Assembly (NCBI RefSeq): GCF_029239295.1
Contig: NZ_JAQZBC010000007.1
Coordinates: 62,001 to 126,000, forward strand
Source: Sphingomonas sp.
GTDB lineage: Bacteria; Pseudomonadota; Alphaproteobacteria; Sphingomonadales; Sphingomonadaceae
Direction: 5' to 3'
DNA length: 64,000 nt
Within the stretch, counting starts at the first letter, position 1. Each line of letters starts with the position of its first letter. Below, piece by piece: positions 27,099 to 36,641 of this stretch. Under the pieces are notes generated by a model. It did not search any database, had not been told where the DNA came from, and saw nothing but the letters and a program-made list of their open reading frames with translations. The position numbers and the translations under genes are program-made.

Positions 27099-27713
27099 AT
27101 GACCGACCAGATCGACGATCACGCCCGCCACAACGAACGGATGCGCCGCATGAAGGTGGCGCGCGACCGGATGCAGGCGCGCCGCACGCTCGAACGCGGG
27201 CTGCTGATCGTCCACACCGGCAACGGCAAGGGGAAGTCCTCCGCCGCCTTCGGCATGGCGATCCGCTCGATCGGCTGGGGAATGCGAGTCGCGATCCTGC
27301 AGTTCGTGAAGGGCACTTGGGAAACCGGCGAGCGCAACTTCTTCACCGATCATCCGTCCGACCTCGTCAGCTTCGAAAGCATGGGGGAGGGGTTCACCTG
27401 GGACACGCAGGATCGCGCGCGCGACATCGCCGCGGCGCGGCGCGGGTGGGAGCGGGCGCAGGAGCTGATCCTCGATCCCGAGATCGACTTCGTGATCCTC
27501 GACGAACTCAACATCGTACTGGCTGATGATACGCTGCCTTCGGCCGAGGTGCTGGCATTCCTCAAGGATCGCCCGCTGACCAAGCATATCTGCGTCACCG
27601 GGCGCGGCGCGCGGCCCGAACTTGTCGAAATCGCCGATCTGGTGACCGAGTTCGGCGAGGTGAAGCACCCCTTCAACGCGGGCTTCAACGCGCAGAAGGG
27701 CGTCGAATATTGA
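27099..27713 (+). CDS. cobO: Cob(I)yrinic acid a,c-diamide adenosyltransferase
   Basis: A 204-residue CobO/BtuR enzyme that transfers the adenosyl group of ATP to cob(I)alamin or cob(I)yrinic acid diamide. The P-loop GNGKGKSS (41-48) and the downstream VILDELNIVL motif are diagnostic. The start at 27099 is chosen because family members begin about 30-40 residues before the P-loop; the open frame upstream lies inside the previous gene. It sits just before the cobalamin riboswitch and btu genes, so imported B12 can be adenosylated here. The riboswitch lies downstream of it and does not control it directly. Confidence 0.93.
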   Translation: MTDQIDDHARHNERMRRMKVARDRMQARRTLERGLLIVHTGNGKGKSSAAFGMAIRSIGWGMRVAILQFVKGTWETGERNFFTDHPSDLVSFESMGEGFTWDTQDRARDIAAARRGWERAQELILDPEIDFVILDELNIVLADDTLPSAEVLAFLKDRPLTKHICVTGRGARPELVEIADLVTEFGEVKHPFNAGFNAQKGVEY

Positions 27714-27737
27714 CGAAGCCGGGCCGCCGGCCCTAGG

Positions 27738-27930
27738 GGCGCGGCCGCGAACGGTTCCCGGAGACGGGATGAAAAGGGAAGTCGGGAAGGGCATCAGCCC
27801 CATGCCCGCGCTGCCCCCGCAACTGTGATCGGCGAGTGCCGTCCATCCGCGCCACTGGAGCCTGAGGCTTCCGGGAAGGCCGGGCGGCACGCTGACCCGA
27901 GAGCCAGGAGACCTGCCGGTCGCACGTCGA
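27738..27930 (+). promoter_or_regulatory. Cobalamin (AdoCbl) riboswitch
   Basis: The 342-base gap before btuB contains the conserved B12 box GAGCCAGGAGACCTGCC at 27901-27917, preceded by the CGGTTCCCGGAGACGGGATGAAAAGGGAA entry region in two blocks around 27750-27780, the CGCAACTGTGATCGG core near 27817 and a GAGCCTGAGG/CTTCCGGG arm. This is the order found in cobalamin riboswitches. It should shut down translation or transcription of the btu operon when B12 is plentiful. Boundaries are approximate. Confidence 0.93.
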
Positions 27931-28055
27931 TCCATCGCGCGGACGGGGTGTGCCGGGCGGACGAGGCCGAAACCCTCGAGCGAACGACAAGAGGGATCGG
28001 CTGACGGGCGGTGCATGGAGGCGCCGGCCGCAGCCCTTTTGTTGGGGCAATAACA

Positions 28056-29903
28056 ATGAAGACCATCCACTGGCTGGCGGCATCCGCCACCCTGATCGCG
28101 GCGCCCGCGCTCGCGCAGGACGCATCGCCGCGCGGCGACATCGTGGTGACGGCCAGCGGCGTGCCGCAGGATGTCGATACCACCGGCCAGGCGGTGACCA
28201 TCATCGACCGCGAGACGATCGAACAGCGGCAGACGGTGGTGCTCAGCGACCTGTTGCAGACCACGCCGGGGGTGACCGTGACTCGCAACGGCGGCGTCGG
28301 CACCGTCAACTACGTGCGCATCCGCGGTGCAGAGGCGGATCAGACGCTGACGCTGATCGATGGCGTGCGCGTCAACGATCCGTCGTCGCCGGGCGGCGCA
28401 TTCGATTTCGCCAATCTGCTCACTGCCTCGGTGGAGCGGGTCGAGGTGGTGCGCGGGCCCAATTCGGTGCCATGGGGCAGCCAGGCAATCGGCGGCGTGG
28501 TCAACGTGATCACCCAGGCGCCGACGCAGCAGCTGCGCGCACGCGGCAATGTTGAATATGGCGCGATGGACACGGTGTTCGCCAGCGGCGGCATTTCGGG
28601 CGGGAGCGGGATCGTTTCGGGCTCGCTCACCGGCGGTTACCTGCGCACCGATGGGATCTCCGCCTATGATCGCGGGACCGAGCGTGACGGCTATCGCCAA
28701 TATGGCGCCAGCGGCCGCGTGGAAGTGGCGTTCGCGCCCAACATCCGCCTCGACCTGCGTGGTTATTGGGCCGACAGCCGCACGGAGCTGGATGGCTTTC
28801 CCGCGCCCGCCTTCGCCTTTGCCGACACCCGCGAATATTCGACCGCGCAGGAACTGTACGGCTATGCCGGGCTGAACGCGGATTTCCTCGACGGCCGGTT
28901 CCGCAACGTCCTGGCGTTCCAGATCGCCGACATCGACCGCGACAATTACGATCGTGATGTCGGGGCCGCCCCGCTGTTCCTGTCGCGCGGGCGCAGCGAA
29001 CGCTACACCTACAAGGGCGACCTGCAGGCGAACGACCAGATCCGCGTCGTGCTCGGCGCCGAGCATGAGACGACGCGTCTGAACGACGGCACCGACCGGT
29101 TCAGCCGGGGCACCACCAGCTTCTGGGGTGAAGTGATCCTGACCCCGCTCGCCGGGCTCGCCGTCACTGGCGGTGTGCGCCACGACGATGACGATGCCTT
29201 TGGCGGGCGCACCACCTTTGCCGCCAACGCCGCTTATACGCTGCCGACCGGCACCACGCTGCGCGGGAGTTATGCCGAAGGGTTCAAGGCGCCGACGCTG
29301 TACCAGCTGTACGCGCCCTTCTACGGCACGCCGACGCTGGATGCGGAGACCGCCAGGAGCTGGGACGCAGGGGTGGAACAGCGGCTGATCGACGACCGGC
29401 TGGTCGCCAGCGCGACCTATTTCAACCGCCACACGCGCAACCAGATCGATTTCGACGCGCTGACCTTCACCTACAGCAACATCGCGCGGACCAACGCGGA
29501 AGGCGTGGAAATCGGGCTGCTGATGCGTCCGGTCGATCGCTTCACGATCAACGCATCCTATAGCCATATCGACAGCGAGAACCGCAGTGCCGGCTTCGTC
29601 GGCAACGATCTGGCGCGCCGGCCCGAGGACAGCGTCAGCGTGTCGGCGGATTACCGCTTCCCCTTCGGCCTCGCGCTGGGCGCAACGGTGCTGACGGTGG
29701 GCGACAGTTTCGACAATGCGGCCAATACCGTGCGGCTCGACGGCTATACGCTGACCAACCTGCGCGCCGAGCTGCCGTTGAATGACCGCTTGTCGATCTA
29801 TGGCCGGTTCGAGAATGTGTTCGACGCCGATTATCGCGTCGTGGCCAATTACGGCACGATCGGGCGCGCGGCCTATGGCGGTCTGCGCGTGAAACTGGAT
29901 TGA
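28056..29903 (+). CDS. btuB: TonB-dependent cobalamin receptor BtuB
   Basis: A 615-residue outer-membrane receptor. A signal peptide (MKTIHWLAASATLIAAPALAQ) precedes a TonB box DIVVTAS, a plug domain (about 45-150) and a 22-strand barrel ending in an aromatic-rich terminal strand (AYGGLRVKLD). Its size matches BtuB, and the upstream B12 riboswitch plus downstream BtuF/C/D make cobalamin the substrate with good confidence. ATG 28056 is preferred over one at 28011 because it starts the signal peptide. Confidence 0.92.
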   Translation: MKTIHWLAASATLIAAPALAQDASPRGDIVVTASGVPQDVDTTGQAVTIIDRETIEQRQTVVLSDLLQTTPGVTVTRNGGVGTVNYVRIRGAEADQTLTLIDGVRVNDPSSPGGAFDFANLLTASVERVEVVRGPNSVPWGSQAIGGVVNVITQAPTQQLRARGNVEYGAMDTVFASGGISGGSGIVSGSLTGGYLRTDGISAYDRGTERDGYRQYGASGRVEVAFAPNIRLDLRGYWADSRTELDGFPAPAFAFADTREYSTAQELYGYAGLNADFLDGRFRNVLAFQIADIDRDNYDRDVGAAPLFLSRGRSERYTYKGDLQANDQIRVVLGAEHETTRLNDGTDRFSRGTTSFWGEVILTPLAGLAVTGGVRHDDDDAFGGRTTFAANAAYTLPTGTTLRGSYAEGFKAPTLYQLYAPFYGTPTLDAETARSWDAGVEQRLIDDRLVASATYFNRHTRNQIDFDALTFTYSNIARTNAEGVEIGLLMRPVDRFTINASYSHIDSENRSAGFVGNDLARRPEDSVSVSADYRFPFGLALGATVLTVGDSFDNAANTVRLDGYTLTNLRAELPLNDRLSIYGRFENVFDADYRVVANYGTIGRAAYGGLRVKLD

Positions 29904-29982
29904 GCCATCGCCATCCCGTCCGCCTTGGCGCGGCCATTTTGGTCGCGACGCGGCGGGTCGCGGGGCGGTAGGCTGGTGCACG

Positions 29983-30804
29983 ATGCGGCTGGTCCTTCTC
30001 CTTGCGCTGTTGCTCGCCGGCTGCTCCGGCGGGGTGCCGACGCGTGAGGGGATGAGCCGGGGCGGGATCGTCTCGCTCAATCCCTGTGCCGATCAGTTGC
30101 TCTTGTCGCTGGTGCCGCCGCGACAGATCGCGGCGATCAGCCATTATTCGCACGATCCCCGCGCGACCTCGCTCCCGCTTGATGTGGCGCGGCGGTTCCG
30201 CGCCACGGCGGGCACGGCGGAGGAAGTGATTGCGCTGGCGCCGGATCTGGTGATCGCCAGCAGCTTCACGTCGCCCACCACTCGCGCGGCGTTCGACCGC
30301 GCGGGGCTTCGCACCTTGTACCTCGATTCGCCGACCACCATTGCGGCGAGCCGCGCACAGATCGCCGAAGTCGCCGCCGCGGTCGGCGCAGCGGATCGTG
30401 GCCACGCGCTCGACGCGCGGATTGCGCGGGCGCTGGCGCACAGCCGGGGTATTGGAAAGCCGCTCCCGACCTTGCTGTTCATCGGCGGTGACCTCGCCAA
30501 TGGCGACGGCACGCTGCTGCACGAGATGATGAGCCACGCCGGACTACGCGATGCCGCGGCCGATTACGGGCTGGCGATGACCGGCCGCCTGCCGATCGAG
30601 ACGATCGTTGCCGATCCCCCCGCGCTGATCCTGTCTCCCGACAACGGGGGGCGGACAGCAGAGACGCGCCGGCGCCTTCTCGCCGCGACCGGTGCACCGA
30701 CGCGCGAGGCGCCATTCCCCCGCGCGCTGGTTAACTGCGGCGGGCCGACCATTCCGGCGGCGCTTGAACGGCTCGCCGCGGTTCGCCGGAGCGCCGGTGC
30801 ATGA
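29983..30804 (+). CDS. btuF: Cobalamin ABC transporter substrate-binding lipoprotein BtuF
   Basis: A 273-residue periplasmic binding protein of the TroA/BtuF fold. The lipobox LLLAGCS places the lipid-attached cysteine at residue 14, so it is tethered to a membrane. SLNPCADQLLL and VIALAPDLVIAS are typical of the class. It delivers cobalamin from the periplasm to BtuCD. It overlaps btuC by ATGA. The assignment depends on the riboswitch and BtuB context; iron-chelate binding proteins look similar. Confidence 0.87.
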   Translation: MRLVLLLALLLAGCSGGVPTREGMSRGGIVSLNPCADQLLLSLVPPRQIAAISHYSHDPRATSLPLDVARRFRATAGTAEEVIALAPDLVIASSFTSPTTRAAFDRAGLRTLYLDSPTTIAASRAQIAEVAAAVGAADRGHALDARIARALAHSRGIGKPLPTLLFIGGDLANGDGTLLHEMMSHAGLRDAAADYGLAMTGRLPIETIVADPPALILSPDNGGRTAETRRRLLAATGAPTREAPFPRALVNCGGPTIPAALERLAAVRRSAGA

Positions 30805-31769
30805 GCCGCCTATCGCTTAATCTCGCGCTGGTGCTGCTGGTCACGCTGCTGTTCGCCGGCTCGCTGATGGCGGGCAAGGCATGGGTGCCGCTGGATGCCT
30901 GGTGGTCGAGCGATCCGCGCTGGATGATCATTGTCGAACTTCGGCTGCCGCGCGCGCTGCTGGCGCTGGTGCTGGGCGCGGTCCTTGGGCTGTCGGGCGC
31001 GGTGTTGCAGGGGTGGCTGCGCAATCCGCTGGCCGATCCGGGTGTGCTCGGCGTGTCTTCGGCAGCAGCATTGGGTGCTGTCGCTGCGCTGGTGCTCGGC
31101 GTGGGAAGCCAATGGGGAGTGTTTGCAGCGGCAATGGCGGCGGCGATCGGCGCAATGGCGCTGCTGGCGGCGCTGACATGGCGCGCGGAAAGCGCGGCGG
31201 CGTTCGTGCTGGCCGGGTCGGTGCTCGCCAGCCTCGCCGCCGCGCTCACCGCCTTTCTCATTTCGATTGCGCCCAATCCCTATGTCGTCGCCGAAGTGCT
31301 CGACTGGCTGATGGGCGCGCTGACTGATCGCAGCTTTGCAGATCTGGGCCATGCCGCGCCGTTCATGCTGGCCGGCGCGGTGCTGCTGCTCATCACCGGG
31401 CGCAGCCTTGATGCGTTGACCTTGGGCAGCGATGCGGCGCGGTCGCTCGGGGTCGACCTGCGGCGCTTGCAGGCGCTGGTCATCGCGGGAACCGGCCTCG
31501 CGGTCGGCGCCGGGGTGGCGGTGACCGGCGTGATCGGTTTCGTCGGGCTGGTCGTACCGCATCTGCTGCGCCCGCTGGTCGGCGCGCGTCCGTCGGCGCT
31601 GCTGGTGCCAAGTGCGCTGGGCGGCGCGGCGCTGGTGCTGGGCGCCGACACGCTATGCCGGCTGGTTCCCGGCGCTGGCGAGGTGCGGCTGGGTGTGGCG
31701 ATGGCGCTGATCGGCGCGCCCTTCTTCCTGGCGCTGCTGCTGGGTGAGCGGGGGCGATCATGGGGCTGA
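30801..31769 (+). CDS. btuC: Cobalamin ABC transporter permease BtuC (FecCD family)
   Basis: A 322-residue inner-membrane permease with about ten hydrophobic segments. LRLPRALLALVLGAVLGLSG, the conserved GNPLADPG-like segment (RNPLADPGVLGVSSAA) and GFVGLVVPHLLRPLVG are FecCD signatures. It pairs with BtuD. It starts in overlap with btuF and ends overlapping btuD by 10 bases, showing tight operon structure. Confidence 0.92.
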   Translation: MSRLSLNLALVLLVTLLFAGSLMAGKAWVPLDAWWSSDPRWMIIVELRLPRALLALVLGAVLGLSGAVLQGWLRNPLADPGVLGVSSAAALGAVAALVLGVGSQWGVFAAAMAAAIGAMALLAALTWRAESAAAFVLAGSVLASLAAALTAFLISIAPNPYVVAEVLDWLMGALTDRSFADLGHAAPFMLAGAVLLLITGRSLDALTLGSDAARSLGVDLRRLQALVIAGTGLAVGAGVAVTGVIGFVGLVVPHLLRPLVGARPSALLVPSALGGAALVLGADTLCRLVPGAGEVRLGVAMALIGAPFFLALLLGERGRSWG

Positions 31770-32512
31770 CGGCCGGCGGCCTATCCGTGAGCCTACGGGG
31801 ACGGCGCATCCTGCATGGGATCAACGCCACCTTTGCACCGGGGCGGGTCACCGTGGTGCTGGGCGCGAATGGCGCGGGCAAGAGCACGCTGCTGCGCGCC
31901 GCCGCGGCGCTGGTACCGTGCGCGGCGGGCAGCGTGACGATCGATGGTAGGGATGTCGCCGCCCTTTCGCCGCGCGAGCGGGCCTGCACGATCGGCTATC
32001 TGCCGCAGGATTCGGTCGTGCATTGGAACATGCGCGTGCGTGATCTGGTGGCGCTCGGCCGTCTGCCGCACGGCGATGGTGACGCGGGCGCAGTGGCCCG
32101 CGCGCTGGAGGCTACCCGCACAGCTGACCTTGGAGAGCGCGCGGTGCGCGATTTGTCGGGGGGCGAGCGGGCGCGCGTGCTGCTGGCGCGGGTGCTCGCC
32201 GGCGCGCCCCACTGGCTGCTGGCCGATGAACCGCTCGCGAGCCTCGATCCACTCCATCAGCTCGAAACGCTGGCGTTGCTGCGTGCGGCGGCGGCGGGGG
32301 GCATGGGCGTCGTGGTGGTGCTGCACGATCTGACCCAGGCGGCGGCCGTCGCCGATGACGTGCTGCTGCTGAAGGACGGTGCGGTGCTGGCGCACGGGCC
32401 GACCGATGTTGTGATGACTGCCGAGCATCTCGCCCAGGCCTATGGCGTAGCGGTGGAGGTGCTCGATCGCGCCGATGGGCGCCGGGTGATCGTGGCGACC
32501 AACACGCTCTGA
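31760..32512 (+). CDS. btuD: Cobalamin ABC transporter ATP-binding protein BtuD
   Basis: A 250-residue ABC ATPase. Walker A GANGAGKS (35-42), the DSVVHWNMRVRDLVALGR Q-loop region, signature LSGGERARVLLAR and Walker B LLADEPLASLD are intact. It energises the BtuC permease for B12 import. It ends 15 bases before the palindrome that precedes the metH genes, so the btu operon probably stops here or reads through into metH. Confidence 0.92.
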   Translation: MGLTAGGLSVSLRGRRILHGINATFAPGRVTVVLGANGAGKSTLLRAAAALVPCAAGSVTIDGRDVAALSPRERACTIGYLPQDSVVHWNMRVRDLVALGRLPHGDGDAGAVARALEATRTADLGERAVRDLSGGERARVLLARVLAGAPHWLLADEPLASLDPLHQLETLALLRAAAAGGMGVVVVLHDLTQAAAVADDVLLLKDGAVLAHGPTDVVMTAEHLAQAYGVAVEVLDRADGRRVIVATNTL

Positions 32513-32526
32513 CCACCTGGCTTGAA

Positions 32527-32548
32527 CATATAAAGATATCTTTATATG
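32527..32548. promoter_or_regulatory. 22-bp perfect palindrome upstream of metH (SahR-like operator)
   Basis: The half-site CATATAAAGAT is followed directly by its exact reverse complement ATCTTTATATG. A perfect 22-bp AT-rich palindrome in such GC-rich DNA is very unlikely by chance. ArsR-family regulators of the SahR type, which sense S-adenosylhomocysteine and control methionine-cycle genes, have been predicted to use operators of this AT-rich form; assignment to that regulator is inference from memory and context. The regulator gene is not in the window. Confidence 0.75.
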
Positions 32549-32557
32549 ATGCGCTTC

Positions 32558-33631
32558 ATGCCTAGCCACGCCCAATCTGCGCCCGATGGCGCCCGCGAAG
32601 CCCTGCTCGCTGCCGCGCGCGAACGTATCCTCGTCACGGACGGCGCATTCGGCACCGAGATCCAGAACTGGAAGCTGTCGGAGGCGGATTACGCCGGCAC
32701 GCTGGGGCTGTCGCACGATCAGAAGGGCAACAATGACATCCTCGCGCTGACCAAGCCGGAGGTGCCCGAATCGATTCACCGCGCCTATTTCGAGGCGGGC
32801 GCGGACATTGCCGAGACCAACACCTTTTCGGCCAATCGCATCAGCCAGGCCGATTACGGTGCCGAGAATCTGGTGCGCGAGATCAACGTCGAAAGCGCCG
32901 CGATGGCGCGCCGCATCGCCGACGAATTTGCTTCGCGTGATGGCCGCCGCCGCTTCGTCGCTGGGGCGATCGGCCCGACCAACAAGACGCTGTCGCTGTC
33001 GCCCGACGTCAACGATCCCGGCTTTCGCGAGATCGACTTCGATTATCTGAAGCAGGTCTATCGCGAACAGGCCGACGCCCTGATCGAGGGCGGGGCGGAC
33101 TTCATCCTGATCGAAACGGTGTTCGACACGCTGAACGCCAAGGCCGGCGTGATGGCGGCGCAGGAGGCCGGCGCCGCGATCGGGCGCGACGTGCCGATCA
33201 TGCTGTCGATGACGCTGACCGACCTGTCGGGCCGCAACCTGTCGGGTCACACGGTTGAGGCGTTCTGGCACGCCGTTCGCCATGCGAAGCCAGTGACGAT
33301 CGGGCTGAACTGCTCGTTCGGCGCGCAGCAGCTTCGTCCGCATGTGAAGACGCTGAGCGAGATCTGCGACACGCTGATCATGGTCTATCCCAACGCCGGG
33401 CTGCCCAACGAACTGGGCGCCTATGACGAGGCGCCGGAGACGACCGCCGGGCTGGTCAAGGAATGGGCCGACGCGGGCCAGGTCAATGTGCTGGGCGGCT
33501 GCTGCGGTTCGACGCCGGCGCATATCAACGCCATCGCCGATGCAGTGCGCGGGCTGTCGCCGCGGACGATCCCGGTGCCGCCGGTGCGCACGCGCCTCGC
33601 GGGGCTCGAGCCGTTCACCATGGCGGCCTAG
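32558..33631 (+). CDS. metH: Methionine synthase, homocysteine-binding module (split MetH, part 1)
   Basis: About 357 residues forming the homocysteine S-methyltransferase barrel of cobalamin-dependent methionine synthase. Zinc ligands are present in GLNCSFGAQ (Cys252) and GGCCGS (Cys315, Cys316), counted from ATG 32558. ATGs at 32546 and 32549 are in frame but lie within or against the palindrome, so 32558 is preferred; no clear ribosome-binding site is seen. It stops 87 bases before part 2. The break falls at the natural domain boundary after the first module, so it looks like a stable gene split, not a frameshift. Confidence 0.9.
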   Translation: MPSHAQSAPDGAREALLAAARERILVTDGAFGTEIQNWKLSEADYAGTLGLSHDQKGNNDILALTKPEVPESIHRAYFEAGADIAETNTFSANRISQADYGAENLVREINVESAAMARRIADEFASRDGRRRFVAGAIGPTNKTLSLSPDVNDPGFREIDFDYLKQVYREQADALIEGGADFILIETVFDTLNAKAGVMAAQEAGAAIGRDVPIMLSMTLTDLSGRNLSGHTVEAFWHAVRHAKPVTIGLNCSFGAQQLRPHVKTLSEICDTLIMVYPNAGLPNELGAYDEAPETTAGLVKEWADAGQVNVLGGCCGSTPAHINAIADAVRGLSPRTIPVPPVRTRLAGLEPFTMAA

Positions 33632-33718
33632 GCCGTCCTTTTCCGCCCGTTCGCCCGTGTCGGGGCGGGTCCGGGCGCGCGCGTCGACACGTCCAGTGCG
33701 AACGGAATTTCTGATACC

Positions 33719-36439
33719 ATGGCCTCTCAACCGACCTCCTCCACCCAGTTCGTCAACATCGGTGAGCGTACCAACGTCACGGGTTCCGCGGCGTTCAAGA
33801 AGCTGATCATGGCGGGCGACTATGACGCCGCCGTCACCGTCGCGCTCAACCAGGTCGAGAACGGCGCGCAGATCATCGACGTCAACATGGACGAAGGTCT
33901 GCTCGACGCGGTCGAGGCGATGACCACCTTCCTGAAGCGGATCGCCGCCGAACCCGACATCGCGCGAGTCCCCGTGATGATCGACAGCTCCAAATGGGAG
34001 GTGATCGAGGCCGGTCTGAAATGCGTGTCGGGCAAGCCGATCGTCAATTCGATCAGCATGAAGGAGGGCGAGGAGAAGTTCCTCGCCGAGGCCCGGAAGT
34101 GCATGGCCTATGGCGCCGCCGTCGTCGTCATGGCGTTCGACGAGGTCGGGCAGGCCGATACCGAGGATCGCAAGGTCGAGATCTGCCAGCGCGCCTACAA
34201 GCTGCTGACCGGCATCGGCTTCCCGCCCGAGGACATCATCTTCGATCCCAACGTGTTTGCGGTGGCGACCGGGATCGACGAGCACAACAATTACGGCGTT
34301 GATTTCATCAATGCGGTGAAGCGGATCAAGGCGAGCTGCCCGCATGTCCATTTCTCGGGCGGGTTGTCGAACCTGTCGTTCAGCTTCCGCGGTAACGAGC
34401 CGGTGCGCCGCGCGATGCATTCGGTGTTCCTCTACCATGCGATTCCCGCGGGCCTCGACATGGCAATCGTCAACGCCGGTCAGCTCGACGTCTATGACCA
34501 GATCGATCCGGAACTGCGCGAGGCGTGCGAGGATGTGATCCTCAACCGTCCGGCGCGGCGCGAAGATGAGACACCGACCGAGCGGCTGATCGCGATTGCC
34601 GAGCGGTTCCGCGGGCAGAAGGGCGCCGTCGCCGACGACACCGCCGCACTGGAATGGCGCAGCTGGCCGGTCGCCAAGCGGCTGGAACACGCGCTGGTCC
34701 GTGGCATCGACGCCTTCGTGGTCGAGGATACCGAAGAAGCGCGGCAGCAGGCCACCAAGCCGATCGAGGTGATCGAAGGCCCGTTGATGGACGGCATGAA
34801 CGTCGTCGGCGACCTGTTCGGTTCGGGCAAGATGTTCCTGCCGCAGGTGGTGAAATCCGCGCGCGTGATGAAGAAGGCGGTGGCACACCTGTTGCCGTAC
34901 ATCGAGGCATCGAAGGAGCCGGGGGCCAAGGGCAAGGGCAAGATCGTGCTCGCGACCGTGAAGGGCGATGTCCACGATATCGGCAAGAACATCGTCGGCG
35001 TGGTGCTCCAGTGCAACGGCTTCGAGATCGTCGATCTGGGCGTCATGGTGCCTTGGACCCGCATTCTCGAGGCTGCGGTGGAGCATGATGCCGACATGAT
35101 CGGCCTGTCGGGCCTCATCACCCCCTCGCTCGACGAGATGGTGACGGTGGCGGAGGAGATGCAGCGCGCGGGCATGACGATGCCGCTGCTGATCGGCGGC
35201 GCGACGACGAGCCGCGTCCACACCGCACTGAGGATCGATCCGGCGTACAAGGGCGCGGTGGTCCATGTGCTCGACGCGAGCCGGGCGGTCGGCGTGTGCA
35301 CGTCGCTGGTGTCCGAGACGCAATCGATCGAGTTCGCCGCGAAGACCAAGGCCGATTACGAGGACGTGCGCGTCAAACGCGCCAACGCCAGCGGATCCAA
35401 CCTGGTCCCGCTGGAAAAGGCGCGCGCCAACGGCTTCGTCGCCGATATGGCGCTGAAGCCTGGCGCGCCGCTCCAGCCCGGCCTCCACCGCTTTGACGAT
35501 TGGGATCTGGCCGACCTGCGCGAGCTGATCGACTGGACGCCATTCTTCCGTTCGTGGGAACTCGCCGGCAATTTTCCGGCTATCCTCGATGACGCGATCG
35601 TCGGCGAAAGCGCGCGGTCGCTCTACGCCGATGCGCAGGCAATGCTCGACACCATTATTGCGGAAAAGTGGCTCACCGCGCGCGGCGTCGTGGGGCTGTG
35701 GCCGTGCCATCGGGGCCAGGGACCATGGGGCGACGACGTGTTCGTCCAGCATCGCCATTCGGACGACCATCGCACGCCCGACGGCGGCAGCGTGCCCGAG
35801 CATATCCGCGTGCCCGATCTCGACCGCCGGAACGAGGACAGCCGCCGGCTTTGCTTCCTGCGCCAGCAGATCGCGAAGCGCGAGGGGCGGGCCAATATGT
35901 GCCTTGCCGATTTCATCGATACGCACGGCGACTGGATGGGCGGCTTCGCGGTGGCGATCCACGGCATCGATCCGCACCTCGCCCGGTTCAAGGCCGACGT
36001 CGACGATTACAACGACATCCTGCTGAAGGCGCTGGCCGATCGCTTCGCCGAGGCGTTTGCCGAGCGGCTGCACCAGCATGTCCGCACGACTTTATGGGGC
36101 TATGCGCCCGACGAGCAGCTGACCAACGAGGCGCTGATCCGTGAGCAATATCGCGGCATCCGCCCGGCACCGGGCTATCCCGCCTGCCCCGATCACACGT
36201 TGAAGCCCGAATTGTTCGAGATGCTGGCCGATGAGGCCGGCGACGTCGCGGGAATCACGCTCACCGAAAGTATGGCGATGCTGCCGACCGCGGCAGTCTC
36301 CGGCTTCTACTTCGGGCATCCGCAGGCGGCGTATTTCGGTGTCGCGCAGATCGGCCAGGATCAGGTGGCCGATTATGCGACGCGTCGTGGCCGCCCGAAG
36401 GACGAGGTCGAACGCTGGTTGCGCCCTAACCTCAGCTAG
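33719..36439 (+). CDS. metH: Methionine synthase, folate/B12/activation modules (split MetH, part 2)
   Basis: A 906-residue protein with the remaining MetH modules in order: the methyltetrahydrofolate-binding barrel from about residue 5 ([13 protein letters not shown]), the cap and B12-binding domain with Asp417-x-His419-x-x-Gly422 (GDVHDIGKN), and the AdoMet-dependent activation domain ending with [12 protein letters not shown]. With part 1 it methylates homocysteine to methionine using methyl-B12. The activation module shows that it can be reactivated by flavodoxin and AdoMet. Placing it behind B12 import genes makes physiological sense. Confidence 0.95.
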   Translation: MASQPTSSTQFVNIGERTNVTGSAAFKKLIMAGDYDAAVTVALNQVENGAQIIDVNMDEGLLDAVEAMTTFLKRIAAEPDIARVPVMIDSSKWEVIEAGLKCVSGKPIVNSISMKEGEEKFLAEARKCMAYGAAVVVMAFDEVGQADTEDRKVEICQRAYKLLTGIGFPPEDIIFDPNVFAVATGIDEHNNYGVDFINAVKRIKASCPHVHFSGGLSNLSFSFRGNEPVRRAMHSVFLYHAIPAGLDMAIVNAGQLDVYDQIDPELREACEDVILNRPARREDETPTERLIAIAERFRGQKGAVADDTAALEWRSWPVAKRLEHALVRGIDAFVVEDTEEARQQATKPIEVIEGPLMDGMNVVGDLFGSGKMFLPQVVKSARVMKKAVAHLLPYIEASKEPGAKGKGKIVLATVKGDVHDIGKNIVGVVLQCNGFEIVDLGVMVPWTRILEAAVEHDADMIGLSGLITPSLDEMVTVAEEMQRAGMTMPLLIGGATTSRVHTALRIDPAYKGAVVHVLDASRAVGVCTSLVSETQSIEFAAKTKADYEDVRVKRANASGSNLVPLEKARANGFVADMALKPGAPLQPGLHRFDDWDLADLRELIDWTPFFRSWELAGNFPAILDDAIVGESARSLYADAQAMLDTIIAEKWLTARGVVGLWPCHRGQGPWGDDVFVQHRHSDDHRTPDGGSVPEHIRVPDLDRRNEDSRRLCFLRQQIAKREGRANMCLADFIDTHGDWMGGFAVAIHGIDPHLARFKADVDDYNDILLKALADRFAEAFAERLHQHVRTTLWGYAPDEQLTNEALIREQYRGIRPAPGYPACPDHTLKPELFEMLADEAGDVAGITLTESMAMLPTAAVSGFYFGHPQAAYFGVAQIGQDQVADYATRRGRPKDEVERWLRPNLS

Positions 36440-36461
36440 GCGTTTTGTTCAGGCGGGCGGG

Positions 36462-36641
36462 TCAGCAGCAGCGCCCGCCGCCGCTCCCGTAGCGCGCCTG
36501 CTGGCGATCGCGGAAGAATTCCGCCCGCGTCATCGGCGTACGCTCCGGGTGATGATCGGCCAGGTGCCGGCAATAAGCGTCATAATCAGGGAGGCCGACC
36601 ATCAGCCGCGCGGTCTGTGCCGCCATCGCCAGAAAGCTCAT
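36462..36641 (-). CDS. YbdD/YjiX family small protein
   Basis: A 59-residue protein of the family always found next to CstA. The conserved patterns LMVGLPDYDAYCRH and HPERTPMTRAEFFRDRQQARYG are clear, and the C-terminus ends with two cysteines. Its ATG overlaps the cstA stop by ATGA. In E. coli the equivalent pair (BtsT/YjiX, CstA/YbdD) acts in pyruvate or peptide uptake. Confidence 0.92.
   Translation of the reverse strand: MSFLAMAAQTARLMVGLPDYDAYCRHLADHHPERTPMTRAEFFRDRQQARYGSGGGRCC

Noticed and set aside
26868-30080. Long minus-strand open frame opposite cobO, the riboswitch and btuB.
   Set aside because: It is antisense to well-supported genes and crosses a conserved riboswitch; no domain is recognisable.
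31793-36079. Very long open frame on the minus strand across btuD and metH (about 1428 codons).
   Set aside because: It lies antisense to btuD and both metH genes, all of which have clear family motifs. Its composition (Arg/His/Asp/Gln-rich) is typical of antisense frames in GC-rich DNA.
32546-36439. Split metH as a frameshifted pseudogene.
   Set aside because: Both parts have complete domains and intact catalytic residues, and the gap falls at a module boundary with its own start, so disruption is unlikely.
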